Source of the DNA: Flavobacterium hankyongi
GTDB taxonomy: Bacteria > Bacteroidota > Bacteroidia > Flavobacteriales > Flavobacteriaceae
Length of the DNA: 64,000 bases
Assembly (NCBI RefSeq): GCF_036840915.1
Contig: NZ_CP085725.1
Span: forward strand, 2,666,001 to 2,730,000
Direction of reading: 5' to 3'
Positions 1 to 8,567 of this stretch are shown here, in pieces. The notes beneath the pieces were generated by a model, which was given only the letters and a program-made list of their open reading frames with translations, ran no database searches and had not been told where the DNA came from. The translations under genes were made by a program, and so were the position numbers. Each line of letters begins with the position of its first letter. Position 1 is the first letter of the stretch.

Positions 1-19
1 GGACAATACAATCTAGTTG

Positions 20-379
20 TTAATTATCAATATTAATAATATCAAAATTCCCATCCTCATCTTTCTCTAATTTTGCTAGATCATTTTTACATTTTAGATA
101 TTTTTTTATATTTTCTTCAACTGTTAATCCTGTCATCATTTTATACATATCCAAAGTCTCTTTTTCAATTAAAATTGGACCATTTCCAGATATAACATTT
201 GATAAATCTTCTCTTACTTCTTGTACCTGCCAAAAATAAATCCAGCCAAACTCTTCAACTCTTGTTAAATTATCGTATATAATTATACCGGGTTTCCAAT
301 CATAATTCCAAAAAAATGAATTGTTCATATAATCAATATATTCTTGCATTTTAGCTCTTGCTTGTTTTTCTGTATACAT
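20..379 (-). CDS. Imm35-like immunity protein
   Basis: A 119-aa soluble protein with no signal peptide. Residues 30-75 resemble the Imm35 (YrhB-like) immunity fold: an aromatic strand (FGWIYFWQV), then SGNGPILIEKET, where these proteins carry a conserved GN-P-I-V-D/E-K-T core. Such proteins neutralise the toxin encoded just upstream by binding it in the cytoplasm. The gene starts with ATG 9 nt after the stop of the papain-fold toxin tip, the usual toxin-then-immunity order, so it most likely protects against that tip. Family assignment is from motif recognition only. The pairing is inferred from position. Confidence 0.7.
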   Translation of the reverse strand: MYTEKQARAKMQEYIDYMNNSFFWNYDWKPGIIIYDNLTRVEEFGWIYFWQVQEVREDLSNVISGNGPILIEKETLDMYKMMTGLTVEENIKKYLKCKNDLAKLEKDEDGNFDIINIDN

Positions 380-388
380 AAATAAAAA

Positions 389-991
389 TTAAAAATTAGT
401 TAGTAAAATATGGTAAACATCATAATCAAGTATAGCCTTTTTACCTATTTGGCCGTCCAAAAATTTAACAACTCCATTTTCATTATAAACATTAAAATAG
501 TGTCCTATTTTAGAATTTTTGTTATAAGCAAATACAATTGCTCTTTGATTAGGTTTCATAAAAGTTTTGATATCACTCACCGACATTGCTTTTGTAAATT
601 TACTTTTGTAAAAATCTTCTAAAAATGTATAATTAGTTCCCACATCATAAGAAATTTTATCAACTAATTTCCCGTTTTTCATTACTTTTTTATATGTCCA
701 AGGCAATGCTGAAGTGGGTTTACCTGCCAATGTTAAATCTACAGCAATCGCACAATTAGCACAATTCAACTTGCCTTTTTTAGCATTAACATTCCATATA
801 CTTAAAAGTTTTTTATTTGCCCCTCCTTCAATTACTTCATCCAAATGCTCAACAACCTGATCCGCTTCCTTACGAGAAATTTTTCCTTCCTCGACTAATT
901 TATCTAATTCTTTTTCAAGTTTAGCACGTTTTTCGGCATTAGCTACAATTTCTTTGGCACATTTTTGTATGCCTTTATGAATAGTAAGGAT
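389..991 (-). pseudogene. Orphan papain-fold toxin tip (displaced cassette)
   Basis: An open frame of 200 codons running from just after an in-frame TAA (992-994). The only plausible start is TTG at 844, which would give 151 aa; there is no ATG upstream of the toxin domain. The last 150 residues match a papain-fold toxin domain of the glutamine-deamidase/peptidase type (Papain_fold_tox1): NCANCAIAVDLTLAGK with Cys77 and Cys80 (counted from 991), and GHYFNVYN with His164 followed by LDGQ as the Cys-His-Asp set. The first 15 codons (IHKGIQKCAKEI) match residues about 645-657 of the 904-aa toxin at 1850-4564. It therefore reads as a C-terminal tip cut from a related toxin, kept with its immunity gene. 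Whether it is expressed is unknown. Confidence 0.75.
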
Positions 992-999
992 TTAGTGTG

Positions 1000-1343
1000 T
1001 TCCTATTTGAGCTCTGCAAAAACATATCAAAATAAATCGCTACACTATTTAGAATAGAAGATTATTTTATGCGTAGTTAGTCGCTACTAGCTAGTGATAG
1101 CGGTTTTTTAAAATGATAGTATCGTTATGACCCGCGTTGCAAACGCTTTGTTATGTCTTTTACTTGTAGGTAGGCACTCGTCACAGACGAGCGCCAGAGA
1201 AATTACTTCTTGGATGCTTTTTTCATCAATATCTAGTTTAAAAATAGTTGCAATTTGTGAAACTTGTTTACTTGGAAAATTTGAATTTAAAGTTACATTT
1301 TCACCTGTTTTGACTCTGATTACTTAATTGAATATTTTTATAG
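1000..1343. other. Gene-free spacer with a decayed reading frame and hairpin
   Basis: No intact gene is visible. On the minus strand a 71-codon frame without a start (1108-1323) begins with coding-like sequence (KQVSQIATIFKLDIDEK) and then changes character at about 1195. From there to about 1050 the DNA is richer in G+C, with an imperfect 9-bp inverted repeat (1174-1182 with 1186-1194, 8 of 9 paired) and the palindrome CTAGCTAG near 1089. This looks like a gene remnant joined to the edge of an insertion or recombination product. No transposase or terminal repeat can be recognised. Confidence 0.35.
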
Positions 1344-1369
1344 AAATAAAAAACCACCAAAAGGTGGTT
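1344..1369 (-). terminator. Rho-independent terminator of the toxin operon
   Basis: A 7-bp stem AACCACC/GGTGGTT (1352-1358 with 1363-1369) and a 4-nt loop, followed on the minus strand by a T-rich run (1344-1351). It lies 15 nt after the stop of the SMI1/KNR4 immunity gene, so the orphan cassette beyond it is outside the operon. Confidence 0.8.
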
Positions 1370-1383
1370 GGAAAAATTAATTA

Positions 1384-1848
1384 TTAAAAAGGAATGTTAT
1401 TTTTTATTCTATGAATAGCTTCATTTATTAATTTAGAAAAAGTAACTATAAAACCTGGTCTTATCAAGTCATATTCACCTCTATTTTTACCATAAGGATC
1501 TAAAATATATATTTTTGGATCTTCAAACTCTTCATCTAAAAAGAAAATACTGTATTGACTATCGTAGTTATCAAATACAAAATAAGGTCTTTCTACTTTG
1601 TAGTTAAATCGTTTTAAATCTTCCTGGCAATCAGAATGTAAATCATCCCAATCTTCATTTACCACTCCAGTACCACCAAAATCTCCGGCTAAGAACAAAT
1701 ATTCTCTAAATGCTAAAGGAAATTTCCTTCCTTTGTTATATTTCGTTTCTAACAGTTCTATTTTAGTCATATCCCAGCCTTCTCTCGGCCCAATTGAAGG
1801 TTCTAGATTAGGGCTGTCTTTTAATTGTTTTAAATATTTTATTTCCAT
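1384..1848 (-). CDS. SMI1/KNR4 (SUKH) family immunity protein
   Basis: A 154-aa cytoplasmic protein of the SUKH superfamily. Diagnostic segments are KFPLAFREYLFLAGDFGG near residue 42, the aromatic stretch RPYFVFDNYDSQYSIFFLD near 85-105, and a C-terminal helix (FSKLINEAIHRI). SUKH proteins are the most common immunity partners of nuclease and deaminase toxin tips. The gene starts one base after the stop codon of the 904-aa toxin, so the two are translationally linked. By position this is the cognate immunity protein for the deaminase-like tip. The family call is strong; which activity it blocks is inferred. Confidence 0.88.
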   Translation of the reverse strand: MEIKYLKQLKDSPNLEPSIGPREGWDMTKIELLETKYNKGRKFPLAFREYLFLAGDFGGTGVVNEDWDDLHSDCQEDLKRFNYKVERPYFVFDNYDSQYSIFFLDEEFEDPKIYILDPYGKNRGEYDLIRPGFIVTFSKLINEAIHRIKNNIPF

Positions 1849-1849
1849 T

Positions 1850-4564
1850 TTATTTCATTTTTTTTAATTCAGGATATTTTTTCATTAAGTTACTAGTTCC
1901 TTTAATAGACTCATCTGCTTTTACAATTATTCTCAATTTTTTACCTTGATTTTCTAGTAATTGTTTCAAAAGTACAAATTCTCTACTACAGCTTCCACAG
2001 GTTTTAAAAATATTACTTGTTTCTATGATAAACTCATCTGCTTTATATGCGTGATTTTTTAGGAAATTGTAAATGAATTTAATTTCACTGTCAAATTTTC
2101 TACTTCTACCAAATAAATCATAAGCACCTGTTACAAATGTTTCAAATTCTTCAAAATCATTCAACACGTTTACTGTGTTTGGTGGAAATTTTGGAGGGTT
2201 ACCAAAATTATCAAACATTTTAATTTTGTCTCCTGATAATGAAAACTCTTCTACTTGGTCAAATAACTTGCCATTTTCAAAGAATTTAATTTTAAAAATT
2301 GCTTGATTGTGACCATTGGCTAAATTAGGAAATTGCTTCAAATGCTTATTATATAAACTAAATAATTCTGTTTTTCCTAAATGATTTAACTCTAAGCTTT
2401 CTTTGATTAATTTGTTAAATGCAGTAGCAGAAGTATTAAAGTATTTAGCTCTTAATTCCATAAAGTCATCTAATAAGCTATTTTTTGCATTTGAATTAGC
2501 TATTTGACTTATTTCATTAAGTATTTTTGATTTTGTTACATCGTCAACTCCTTGTTCCTTTAAATTTTTAAGTAATTCATCTTTATTTGTTAAAATTTCC
2601 TTTGCACTTTTTTGTATGCCTTTATGAATTGCAACTGTGAGTTCACCTGATAAAGATAATATTTCTAACCAAAATAAATACTCTTGAAGTGATTTTCCAA
2701 GATCTGTATCCTCAAAACCCGTAAGTTTAAATAACGCATTCAAAGAACCACTAGTAATTTCGACAGTAGCTGCTGTACCTGCTACAACTCGTCTTGCTGT
2801 AGCCACAGCTCTTCCTATTTTACTCACAAAATTTAAAGTTTCGGCTCTTGCAGCCACTTGGGCTAAGTATCTAAACTTGTATAAATTGCCAACTCCTGAT
2901 AATAAGGTAAGTGCATCTACAGCATACTCGGTTGTCTTGATAACATTATGCCAGAATTGCTTGTCCTCATTTGCTTTTAAAACAAATGCTGGAACAACTG
3001 CATCAAGTTTTATACTTGTTTCTTGTTCTTCTAAATTTTTTATGTAAATAGGATAAAAAGGATGGTATGTAAAGTGCTCTACTTTTTTCTCTCTAGTCTC
3101 ATAAAAAGTACCTGTTTTGATATTTAATCGTTTTACTATAATGTCTTCTTTAGTCTTACAATCAACATTCACTAATCGATTGTTTTCGCTAAAACTAACT
3201 GTAGCATTACTAAAATAAATTCCTAGTGTTTTTTCGGACTCATAGGGTATTAAAAATGGTCCGTATTTTGATTGATCAGGATACCTTTTGTCTGAAGGGA
3301 TAAAATATTCACTTTTTATCCAAATTGCCTTGATTAACTCTACAAATCTAACAAAATTATTGCCATTCACTTTACGGTATAATCTATGAAACATCCCTTC
3401 ATCTTTACCCACCTTATTCTCTAATAATTTGTTCAACATCAAAGTAGGTTTTTTCTCAACTTTTGCGATGATTTCTATTAAATCGAGGATTAGGTCTTCT
3501 TCATCTAGGTTATAACGGTTATTTATTGTATTATATTCAACTGCTTTTTGTAGTAGTTTCCACATTACATCTACATCAAAGGTTTCGAAAACAAATTGTG
3601 GTATATAATACATTAAAGTTAAAGCATCTCTATAACTTGATTCACCCCATTCTAAGGTTCTTAGAAAATGTTCTTTTACAATTTTAAGATAATTTTCTTT
3701 GAACTTTTGAGTTCTTTTACCATTTGGATCTTCAAAGTTAAAATTTTGAGTAAATATGGTTTTGTTCAAAAATTCAAGAAAGCAACCAATAAAATTAAAT
3801 TCAAATGTTAGTGCTGGTAGTTCATCTCCCGAAAAGCTTCTTAGATCTTTTGAAGTATAGGGATATTCTATGTAATATTTGCTGGAACGAATATAAATAT
3901 TAGGAATTAGGCTTACTCTTCCTTTTTTTAATTGTTTTTCAAATTCAATTAGTCTTTGACGAAATGCCATATCAGGGTTAAAAGACAATGTTTGTAACAA
4001 CTTACTTGTTAAAGTTGCTTTACAACCGCTATGATCTTTATAATTGAACTCGTATTCACCATTACTAATGTAGCTAATATTATCAGGGTTATAAATTATA
4101 GAATAATCTGTTATAACAATTTCATCTAATAGATTTGGTTTGATTACAATTTTATTAATAGCAACACTATAAAAAAACTGGTTGGCTTTATAATCTTCTA
4201 CATTTATTGATATAAGTTCATTTTCTAATATATTTTCAACTAATCCAGTAATAATATTGGTAAAAAGTACTGTTGGATTACTTTGCGATTTGATATAATA
4301 ATTTATATTATCGTGACCGCCTGAAGTATTCGTAACTTTAAGAAATATCTCTTTTGGTTCATACATATGAAAAGTAGTAACTAGTCTGATATAACCACTA
4401 AAATCTTCGAATTCAGCGATAGGAACTTTTACAAAATCAGTGTTAATACCAAAATTATCTAGTATTTGTAATGATACAAAACCCTCTTCAATATTTGATT
4501 GCTTTATTTCATCTGCAACTCTATTTAATCGCAAATAATTTATTATTTGATCTATCTCGTTCAT
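1850..4564 (-). CDS. Polymorphic toxin with C-terminal deaminase-like tip
   Basis: A 904-aa protein without a signal peptide or T9SS sorting domain. Residues 1-540 are a mixed region with no recognised domain. Residues about 540-670 are Ala/Gly/Leu-rich amphipathic or hydrophobic helices (VDALTLLSGVGNLYKFRYLA onward), like the pre-toxin region I recall from other Bacteroidota polymorphic toxins. The tip (about 760-904) has a deaminase signature: Asp825-Ser-Glu827 in the H/D/C-x-E position and Cys856-Gly-Ser-Cys859 as the zinc-binding CxxC pair. This suggests a nucleic-acid or nucleotide deaminase of the Pput_2613-like type. The downstream SUKH gene fits an immunity partner. The tip begins after residues 646-653, the stretch shared with the orphan cassette at 389-991. 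Target and export route are unknown. Confidence 0.78.
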   Translation of the reverse strand: MNEIDQIINYLRLNRVADEIKQSNIEEGFVSLQILDNFGINTDFVKVPIAEFEDFSGYIRLVTTFHMYEPKEIFLKVTNTSGGHDNINYYIKSQSNPTVLFTNIITGLVENILENELISINVEDYKANQFFYSVAINKIVIKPNLLDEIVITDYSIIYNPDNISYISNGEYEFNYKDHSGCKATLTSKLLQTLSFNPDMAFRQRLIEFEKQLKKGRVSLIPNIYIRSSKYYIEYPYTSKDLRSFSGDELPALTFEFNFIGCFLEFLNKTIFTQNFNFEDPNGKRTQKFKENYLKIVKEHFLRTLEWGESSYRDALTLMYYIPQFVFETFDVDVMWKLLQKAVEYNTINNRYNLDEEDLILDLIEIIAKVEKKPTLMLNKLLENKVGKDEGMFHRLYRKVNGNNFVRFVELIKAIWIKSEYFIPSDKRYPDQSKYGPFLIPYESEKTLGIYFSNATVSFSENNRLVNVDCKTKEDIIVKRLNIKTGTFYETREKKVEHFTYHPFYPIYIKNLEEQETSIKLDAVVPAFVLKANEDKQFWHNVIKTTEYAVDALTLLSGVGNLYKFRYLAQVAARAETLNFVSKIGRAVATARRVVAGTAATVEITSGSLNALFKLTGFEDTDLGKSLQEYLFWLEILSLSGELTVAIHKGIQKSAKEILTNKDELLKNLKEQGVDDVTKSKILNEISQIANSNAKNSLLDDFMELRAKYFNTSATAFNKLIKESLELNHLGKTELFSLYNKHLKQFPNLANGHNQAIFKIKFFENGKLFDQVEEFSLSGDKIKMFDNFGNPPKFPPNTVNVLNDFEEFETFVTGAYDLFGRSRKFDSEIKFIYNFLKNHAYKADEFIIETSNIFKTCGSCSREFVLLKQLLENQGKKLRIIVKADESIKGTSNLMKKYPELKKMK

Positions 4565-4576
4565 ATTTGTAGTTTT

Positions 4577-4605
4577 AATAACCCCAGCTTTAGGCTGGGG
4601 TTATT
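4577..4605. other. Stable 12-bp hairpin between carrier and toxin genes
   Basis: A perfect 12-bp stem (AATAACCCCAGC at 4577-4588 with its complement at 4594-4605) and a 5-nt loop fill most of the 55-nt spacer. No run of T follows on the minus strand, so it is not a standard terminator. It could stabilise the upstream message, be an RNA-processing site, or weakly attenuate toxin transcription. Confidence 0.6.
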
Positions 4606-4619
4606 GTTAAACAAAAGGT

Positions 4620-7600
4620 TTACACTTCTTGGCTTGGTTCTTCATTAGGATCTGGAAGAACTATTGGTGGAGTGTTTTGAGTTTCTCCGGGTAAACCGTT
4701 GTTTTGTTTGATAGGGTTTGTTGAAATAGGGTTTCCATTGCCGTCTAATACTGGCTGTCCATCTGAGTCAAATAATTTATAGTCATCACAATCATCATCA
4801 CAAGGTAATCCTTCAACTTCTAAGCCTATGCTTCCTGCTTGTATAACTGTAAGTGATGTTGGTACACGTGTTTCCCAAGTTTCTTCTACCTCACCATTAG
4901 TTTCACGTAACTCATCTACAATCGATAAGAATAATGGATCACTAACTGTAGGGACTTGACCTCCATTCCAGATTTGACCGGTGTTCATGTACCAGTTAAC
5001 GGCTTCTTCAAATCCAGGACGTACTGTCACCATCACTCTGGCCATACCACTTTGTAAAAAGGCACGAAATATAGGATCGTTATACTCATCAACATTGTAT
5101 TTTTGTTGTAGTTTCCCTTTTTCGCCCCAATACATTGGGTAAAAATTATAGCTCATTAAATTCCACTCAAATGCTTGCTCGAAAAACTTAACTCTTGCTG
5201 CATATTTTTCCAGTTCAGGAGAATCGGACTTAACATGAAAATCTGAGGCGGTATTGCCAGTTGTTAATGAATCTTCATTTTTAGTCACCATAATTCCTGT
5301 CAAGTCGTAACTATTTAAGTATTCGATACAGTTTTTACGCAATACTGTATTTTCTACTTCACGATAGAATCCTGGATTTGTGCCTTTAATTTCGCTTTTT
5401 AATTGTTTTAGTTTTTGATTGTATTCTGCAAGCTTTTGTTCGTAGGCTGAGATAATTGCGTTAAAGGTTTTAATTTGCCATTCTTTGTATGCATCGGGGG
5501 TAAGCTCACAAGTTACTATTAAACTACCACTAACACCTTTTACATCCCAAGAGGTTACAGACACAGGTATTTCTCCTACATACGGTTTGGGTTGTAAATT
5601 TATAGACACTTTTGTGCTAATTTGTGAAATATACCAATCTGGTGAATAGACTGGGATTAATGTTTCGCCAACAGCAATTTCTGCTGAAAATCTATTAAAG
5701 ACCCCTTCCCAATAACCTTTCCCAATAGCAATGTGTCCTTGAATGTATGTTGCTTGGTACTTTTCAGGCAGTTTTAATGCAAAATGTTTACTGCTAGATT
5801 TTAAGCCTCGTCCTGCATCAACATCTATTCCCATGTTGTTTTCACTAAAACTAACTGGATGGTAGATTCTTTGCTCAGGATTCTCCTCAATTATAGCATT
5901 TAACTGTTTTGCCCAATGTGAAGCTATTGTCCAATCTAAATCACTAATTTTAGTTATTGCTAAAGGATTATTTTCTGTGCTTCTAGGATCTATTGGCATG
6001 GTCAAAACTTCACCTGTACTACTTGTAATTGTAGAGGCTAGTTTGTGAAAAGCAGCAGGCTCAGGAATCATGAATTCGTAAATTAATCGTTTGCCATAGT
6101 TTATAACTTGGTTACGGTATACTTTGTCTATCCAGCGGTATACTCCAGAAATGTGACTTGTGTTTTTGCGATTATCAAAGCCGTGTGTGTTTGTTTCTTC
6201 AAACTCATTAGTCACTTTAACAATTCGTTCCTCTTTTACCTTTTGTACAATTCTATCAAGGGCTCTTTCAGTAACATCTTTAGCCATAGTTACTGCTTGG
6301 TTGTTTGATTCTTCTTTAGTTGTATTAGTGGCAAAATCGGCCCCTACAGACAACCCATAGCTTGTGGTCTTTGGAGTACCCCAATTAGATTGAAAGTTAC
6401 TATTCATTCCAAAATGATCGTCTTGTGCTAATAAGCTACTTATTTCTTGATTCATTTCGAAACGATTACTCGTAGTGGTATCAGTAAGTTTTTCAGTTTC
6501 TTTTTCTGTTGTGCTGGTGTTGGTTTCTTCTCGACGTTGTAATGAACGCGTTGTTCTGTCTTTGTATTCAGAAGCCATTATATTTTCAATATGTGAAACT
6601 TCACCAGGGACATAACAGCATACTTCCTGCTCAACTTTACGATAATCTACGATTCCAACTTGTTTAACCCCAAAACCTGAAGGGATATAATCTAGTACAC
6701 TTCCATCATTATTTGATGTGTTATCATCGTTGTTTGAGTTGTCGTCACTATCAAGCACAGGCTTTATGGAGTATTTTCCTTTAGCTTTTAAATTGTAAGT
6801 GATAATGCTACTTTCAGGAATAATTTTTAAGCCACCAAGTATTGTTTCTATTATAGATCCATTTGTTGAAAATTTAATTTTTGTACCATTACTTCTAGTG
6901 AAATAACCTTCAATTATAAAACTTGTTTTGTCAAAGTAATTTAATCCATTCAAGAACACTTTGACTGATAGTTTGTTGTTTATAATGCTATCTGTAAAGC
7001 TTGTATCTGTAACAAAAGTCTCATCATCAAAAGTGATCTTGTATTGCGCCGCTACAATATCAGATTGCTCTACGCTATCATTAAATAAAAATGTTAATGG
7101 AGATTTTGCAATTGTGGACGTTGCACCAATTGTAAATGACGGAATAATACTTGTGTTTACAACAGGTAAAATGATTCCATTAGCATTAATCATTGTCTCG
7201 GTTGCCTGAATGTTTTCAAGTATGTATTGGTTTCCTTGATTGATAGTTTCTTCAAAATTTGTAATTAGTTCGTCAAAAGTTTCAAACTCATTTAAAGCAA
7301 TCAATTGTTCTATTTCTGAAGCTGGCCCTGAAGAGGTTTTATTTACAGGAAACACATTTAATTCTGGTTCTTTCTCAAACTCAAATGCAGGGATATTCAG
7401 ATTTACATAATCTGTTACTGTCCTTTCTTGGTTTGTTATTGGATCTATAATTGTTTTTTCTACAGTTTCTGCATTAGCATATAAATTTGAAACCGTTGTT
7501 TCGTATGCTTTTCTAGCTAAATCGTATGCTTTTTGGTTTTGCTTATTGTATGCTCTTTGTACAGTTTTTAGTTCTGTAACAATTTTTTTACGCGATTCAA

Positions 7601-8312
7601 TTTCATCTTGAAGAAGAATTATGTCCAATTCCTTATCTAATTCCTTTGCATTAAGAGGTAGGTTCTCTAATGTTTCTTTTATTAATTGTTTTCGTGAGTT
7701 TATATCTTCTTTTTCGAAAATTACTTTAGGAATGACTACTCTAGCTTGAGCTAATTTTCTTAAATCTTCATTTGTTTGGTTTGTTGAAAGTTGATTTTTA
7801 AGAAAAAAATCTGCCACAAGAATACTTAAAATAGCTTCTCTTATATATCCTGATTTGTATGTTATAATTTGATAGAATAAATTATCCCATAGCTGAATTA
7901 ATATTTCTTCATCAAGTGGTTGGAATTTTTGTGTAGGCTCAATTGCTGATTCGTCTACGTAAAAAGTTTTATCTTTTATTTCTTGTGTGCTCAACGTAGT
8001 TCTATTTTTTGTTAACCACATTGCAAAATCATAATAGTCTTGTGATACTATGTTGTTTTGGTAAAGAGACTCTCTTTTTTTTAAAGCACTTGCTAAAAAC
8101 TCATTTGACGCATTATTTAAGGACTTTCTTTTTGTAATTCCAGATGCTACATGATTTGACGCTTGTAGAAAAATACTTTCGAATTCATCAATTGATGATT
8201 TTTCTGCTTCAGGATGTGAAACATATTCTTTATTTGCTTTTTCTTTTTCTAGAAATTCTGGTGCTCGCATTGTAACGAAACGAAAGAGTGTGTTTTTGAT
8301 TTTTGTGCTCAT
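4620..8312 (-). CDS. Large conserved protein of unknown function, upstream of the toxin
   Basis: A 1230-aa protein that I recognise only as a type found beside toxins; no named domain can be assigned. It has no signal peptide (MSTKIKNTLFRFVTMRAPEF) and no T9SS C-terminal domain. Residues 180-280 are helical and probably coiled-coil. Residues 330-520 are beta-rich. A densely charged stretch near 590-740 (EYKDRTTRSLQRREE, then NTHGFDN and SGVYRWIDKVYRNQVINYG) looks like the conserved core. The tail (about 1180-1230) is rich in Pro, Asp and Asn. It is the first gene of the operon, 55 nt before the toxin, so it may carry, chaperone or export the toxin. That role is inference from position only. 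Confidence 0.6.
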   Translation of the reverse strand: MSTKIKNTLFRFVTMRAPEFLEKEKANKEYVSHPEAEKSSIDEFESIFLQASNHVASGITKRKSLNNASNEFLASALKKRESLYQNNIVSQDYYDFAMWLTKNRTTLSTQEIKDKTFYVDESAIEPTQKFQPLDEEILIQLWDNLFYQIITYKSGYIREAILSILVADFFLKNQLSTNQTNEDLRKLAQARVVIPKVIFEKEDINSRKQLIKETLENLPLNAKELDKELDIILLQDEIESRKKIVTELKTVQRAYNKQNQKAYDLARKAYETTVSNLYANAETVEKTIIDPITNQERTVTDYVNLNIPAFEFEKEPELNVFPVNKTSSGPASEIEQLIALNEFETFDELITNFEETINQGNQYILENIQATETMINANGIILPVVNTSIIPSFTIGATSTIAKSPLTFLFNDSVEQSDIVAAQYKITFDDETFVTDTSFTDSIINNKLSVKVFLNGLNYFDKTSFIIEGYFTRSNGTKIKFSTNGSIIETILGGLKIIPESSIITYNLKAKGKYSIKPVLDSDDNSNNDDNTSNNDGSVLDYIPSGFGVKQVGIVDYRKVEQEVCCYVPGEVSHIENIMASEYKDRTTRSLQRREETNTSTTEKETEKLTDTTTSNRFEMNQEISSLLAQDDHFGMNSNFQSNWGTPKTTSYGLSVGADFATNTTKEESNNQAVTMAKDVTERALDRIVQKVKEERIVKVTNEFEETNTHGFDNRKNTSHISGVYRWIDKVYRNQVINYGKRLIYEFMIPEPAAFHKLASTITSSTGEVLTMPIDPRSTENNPLAITKISDLDWTIASHWAKQLNAIIEENPEQRIYHPVSFSENNMGIDVDAGRGLKSSSKHFALKLPEKYQATYIQGHIAIGKGYWEGVFNRFSAEIAVGETLIPVYSPDWYISQISTKVSINLQPKPYVGEIPVSVTSWDVKGVSGSLIVTCELTPDAYKEWQIKTFNAIISAYEQKLAEYNQKLKQLKSEIKGTNPGFYREVENTVLRKNCIEYLNSYDLTGIMVTKNEDSLTTGNTASDFHVKSDSPELEKYAARVKFFEQAFEWNLMSYNFYPMYWGEKGKLQQKYNVDEYNDPIFRAFLQSGMARVMVTVRPGFEEAVNWYMNTGQIWNGGQVPTVSDPLFLSIVDELRETNGEVEETWETRVPTSLTVIQAGSIGLEVEGLPCDDDCDDYKLFDSDGQPVLDGNGNPISTNPIKQNNGLPGETQNTPPIVLPDPNEEPSQEV

Positions 8313-8415
8313 TTTTTTGTTTTTAAAATTAAATTTTATGGCGTCGATGATTTGCGCTAATCAAGCAACTTAGAATATATTCCTATAATTAATCCGATTC
8401 GAAATAATTACAATG

Positions 8416-8447
8416 CAAATATATAAGAATAAAATCTAACAAACAAA
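8416..8447 (-). promoter_or_regulatory. Promoter of the toxin operon
   Basis: On the minus strand, TATATTTG (8423 to 8416) matches the Bacteroidota -7 box TAnnTTTG. TTTG (8447 to 8444) lies 20 nt upstream at the -33 position. Transcription would start near 8409, leaving a leader of about 97 nt before the first gene. Confidence 0.65.
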
Positions 8448-8467
8448 TAAAACAAAGAAAATAATCT

Positions 8468-8486
8468 AATTAAATTTGATTTAATT
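8468..8486. promoter_or_regulatory. Candidate operator palindrome between divergent promoters
   Basis: AATTAAAT (8468-8475), a 3-nt spacer TTG, then the exact complement ATTTAATT (8479-8486). It lies between the minus-strand promoter (to 8447) and the plus-strand promoter (from 8518), where the S24-type regulator could act on both. AT-rich palindromes arise easily by chance in such DNA, so this is only a candidate. Confidence 0.35.
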
Positions 8487-8517
8487 CATAATTGTTTGAT
8501 TTTGTAAGAAATAAAAC

Positions 8518-8547
8518 TTGTATATAAAGAAAATATTCATATTTTTG
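8518..8547 (+). promoter_or_regulatory. Promoter of the S24 regulator gene
   Basis: TTG (8518-8520), 19 nt, then TATTTTTG (8540-8547). This is a close match to the Bacteroidota -33/-7 arrangement. The start site would be near 8553, about 15 nt before the ATG at 8568, so the leader is short. Confidence 0.65.
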
Positions 8548-8567
8548 ACCTTATAAAATTGATTATC

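Noticed and set aside
410..622. Plus-strand frame opposite the toxin tip
   Set aside because: It is the antisense of the papain-fold domain, whose motifs are clear on the minus strand, and encodes a low-complexity hydrophobic sequence.
1127..1327. 66-codon plus-strand frame in the spacer
   Set aside because: It has no ribosome-binding context and overlaps a hairpin; the coding-like composition is on the other strand.
8559..8567. TTG start three codons upstream for the S24 regulator
   Set aside because: The ATG at 8568 fits the promoter and the family's N-terminus better.
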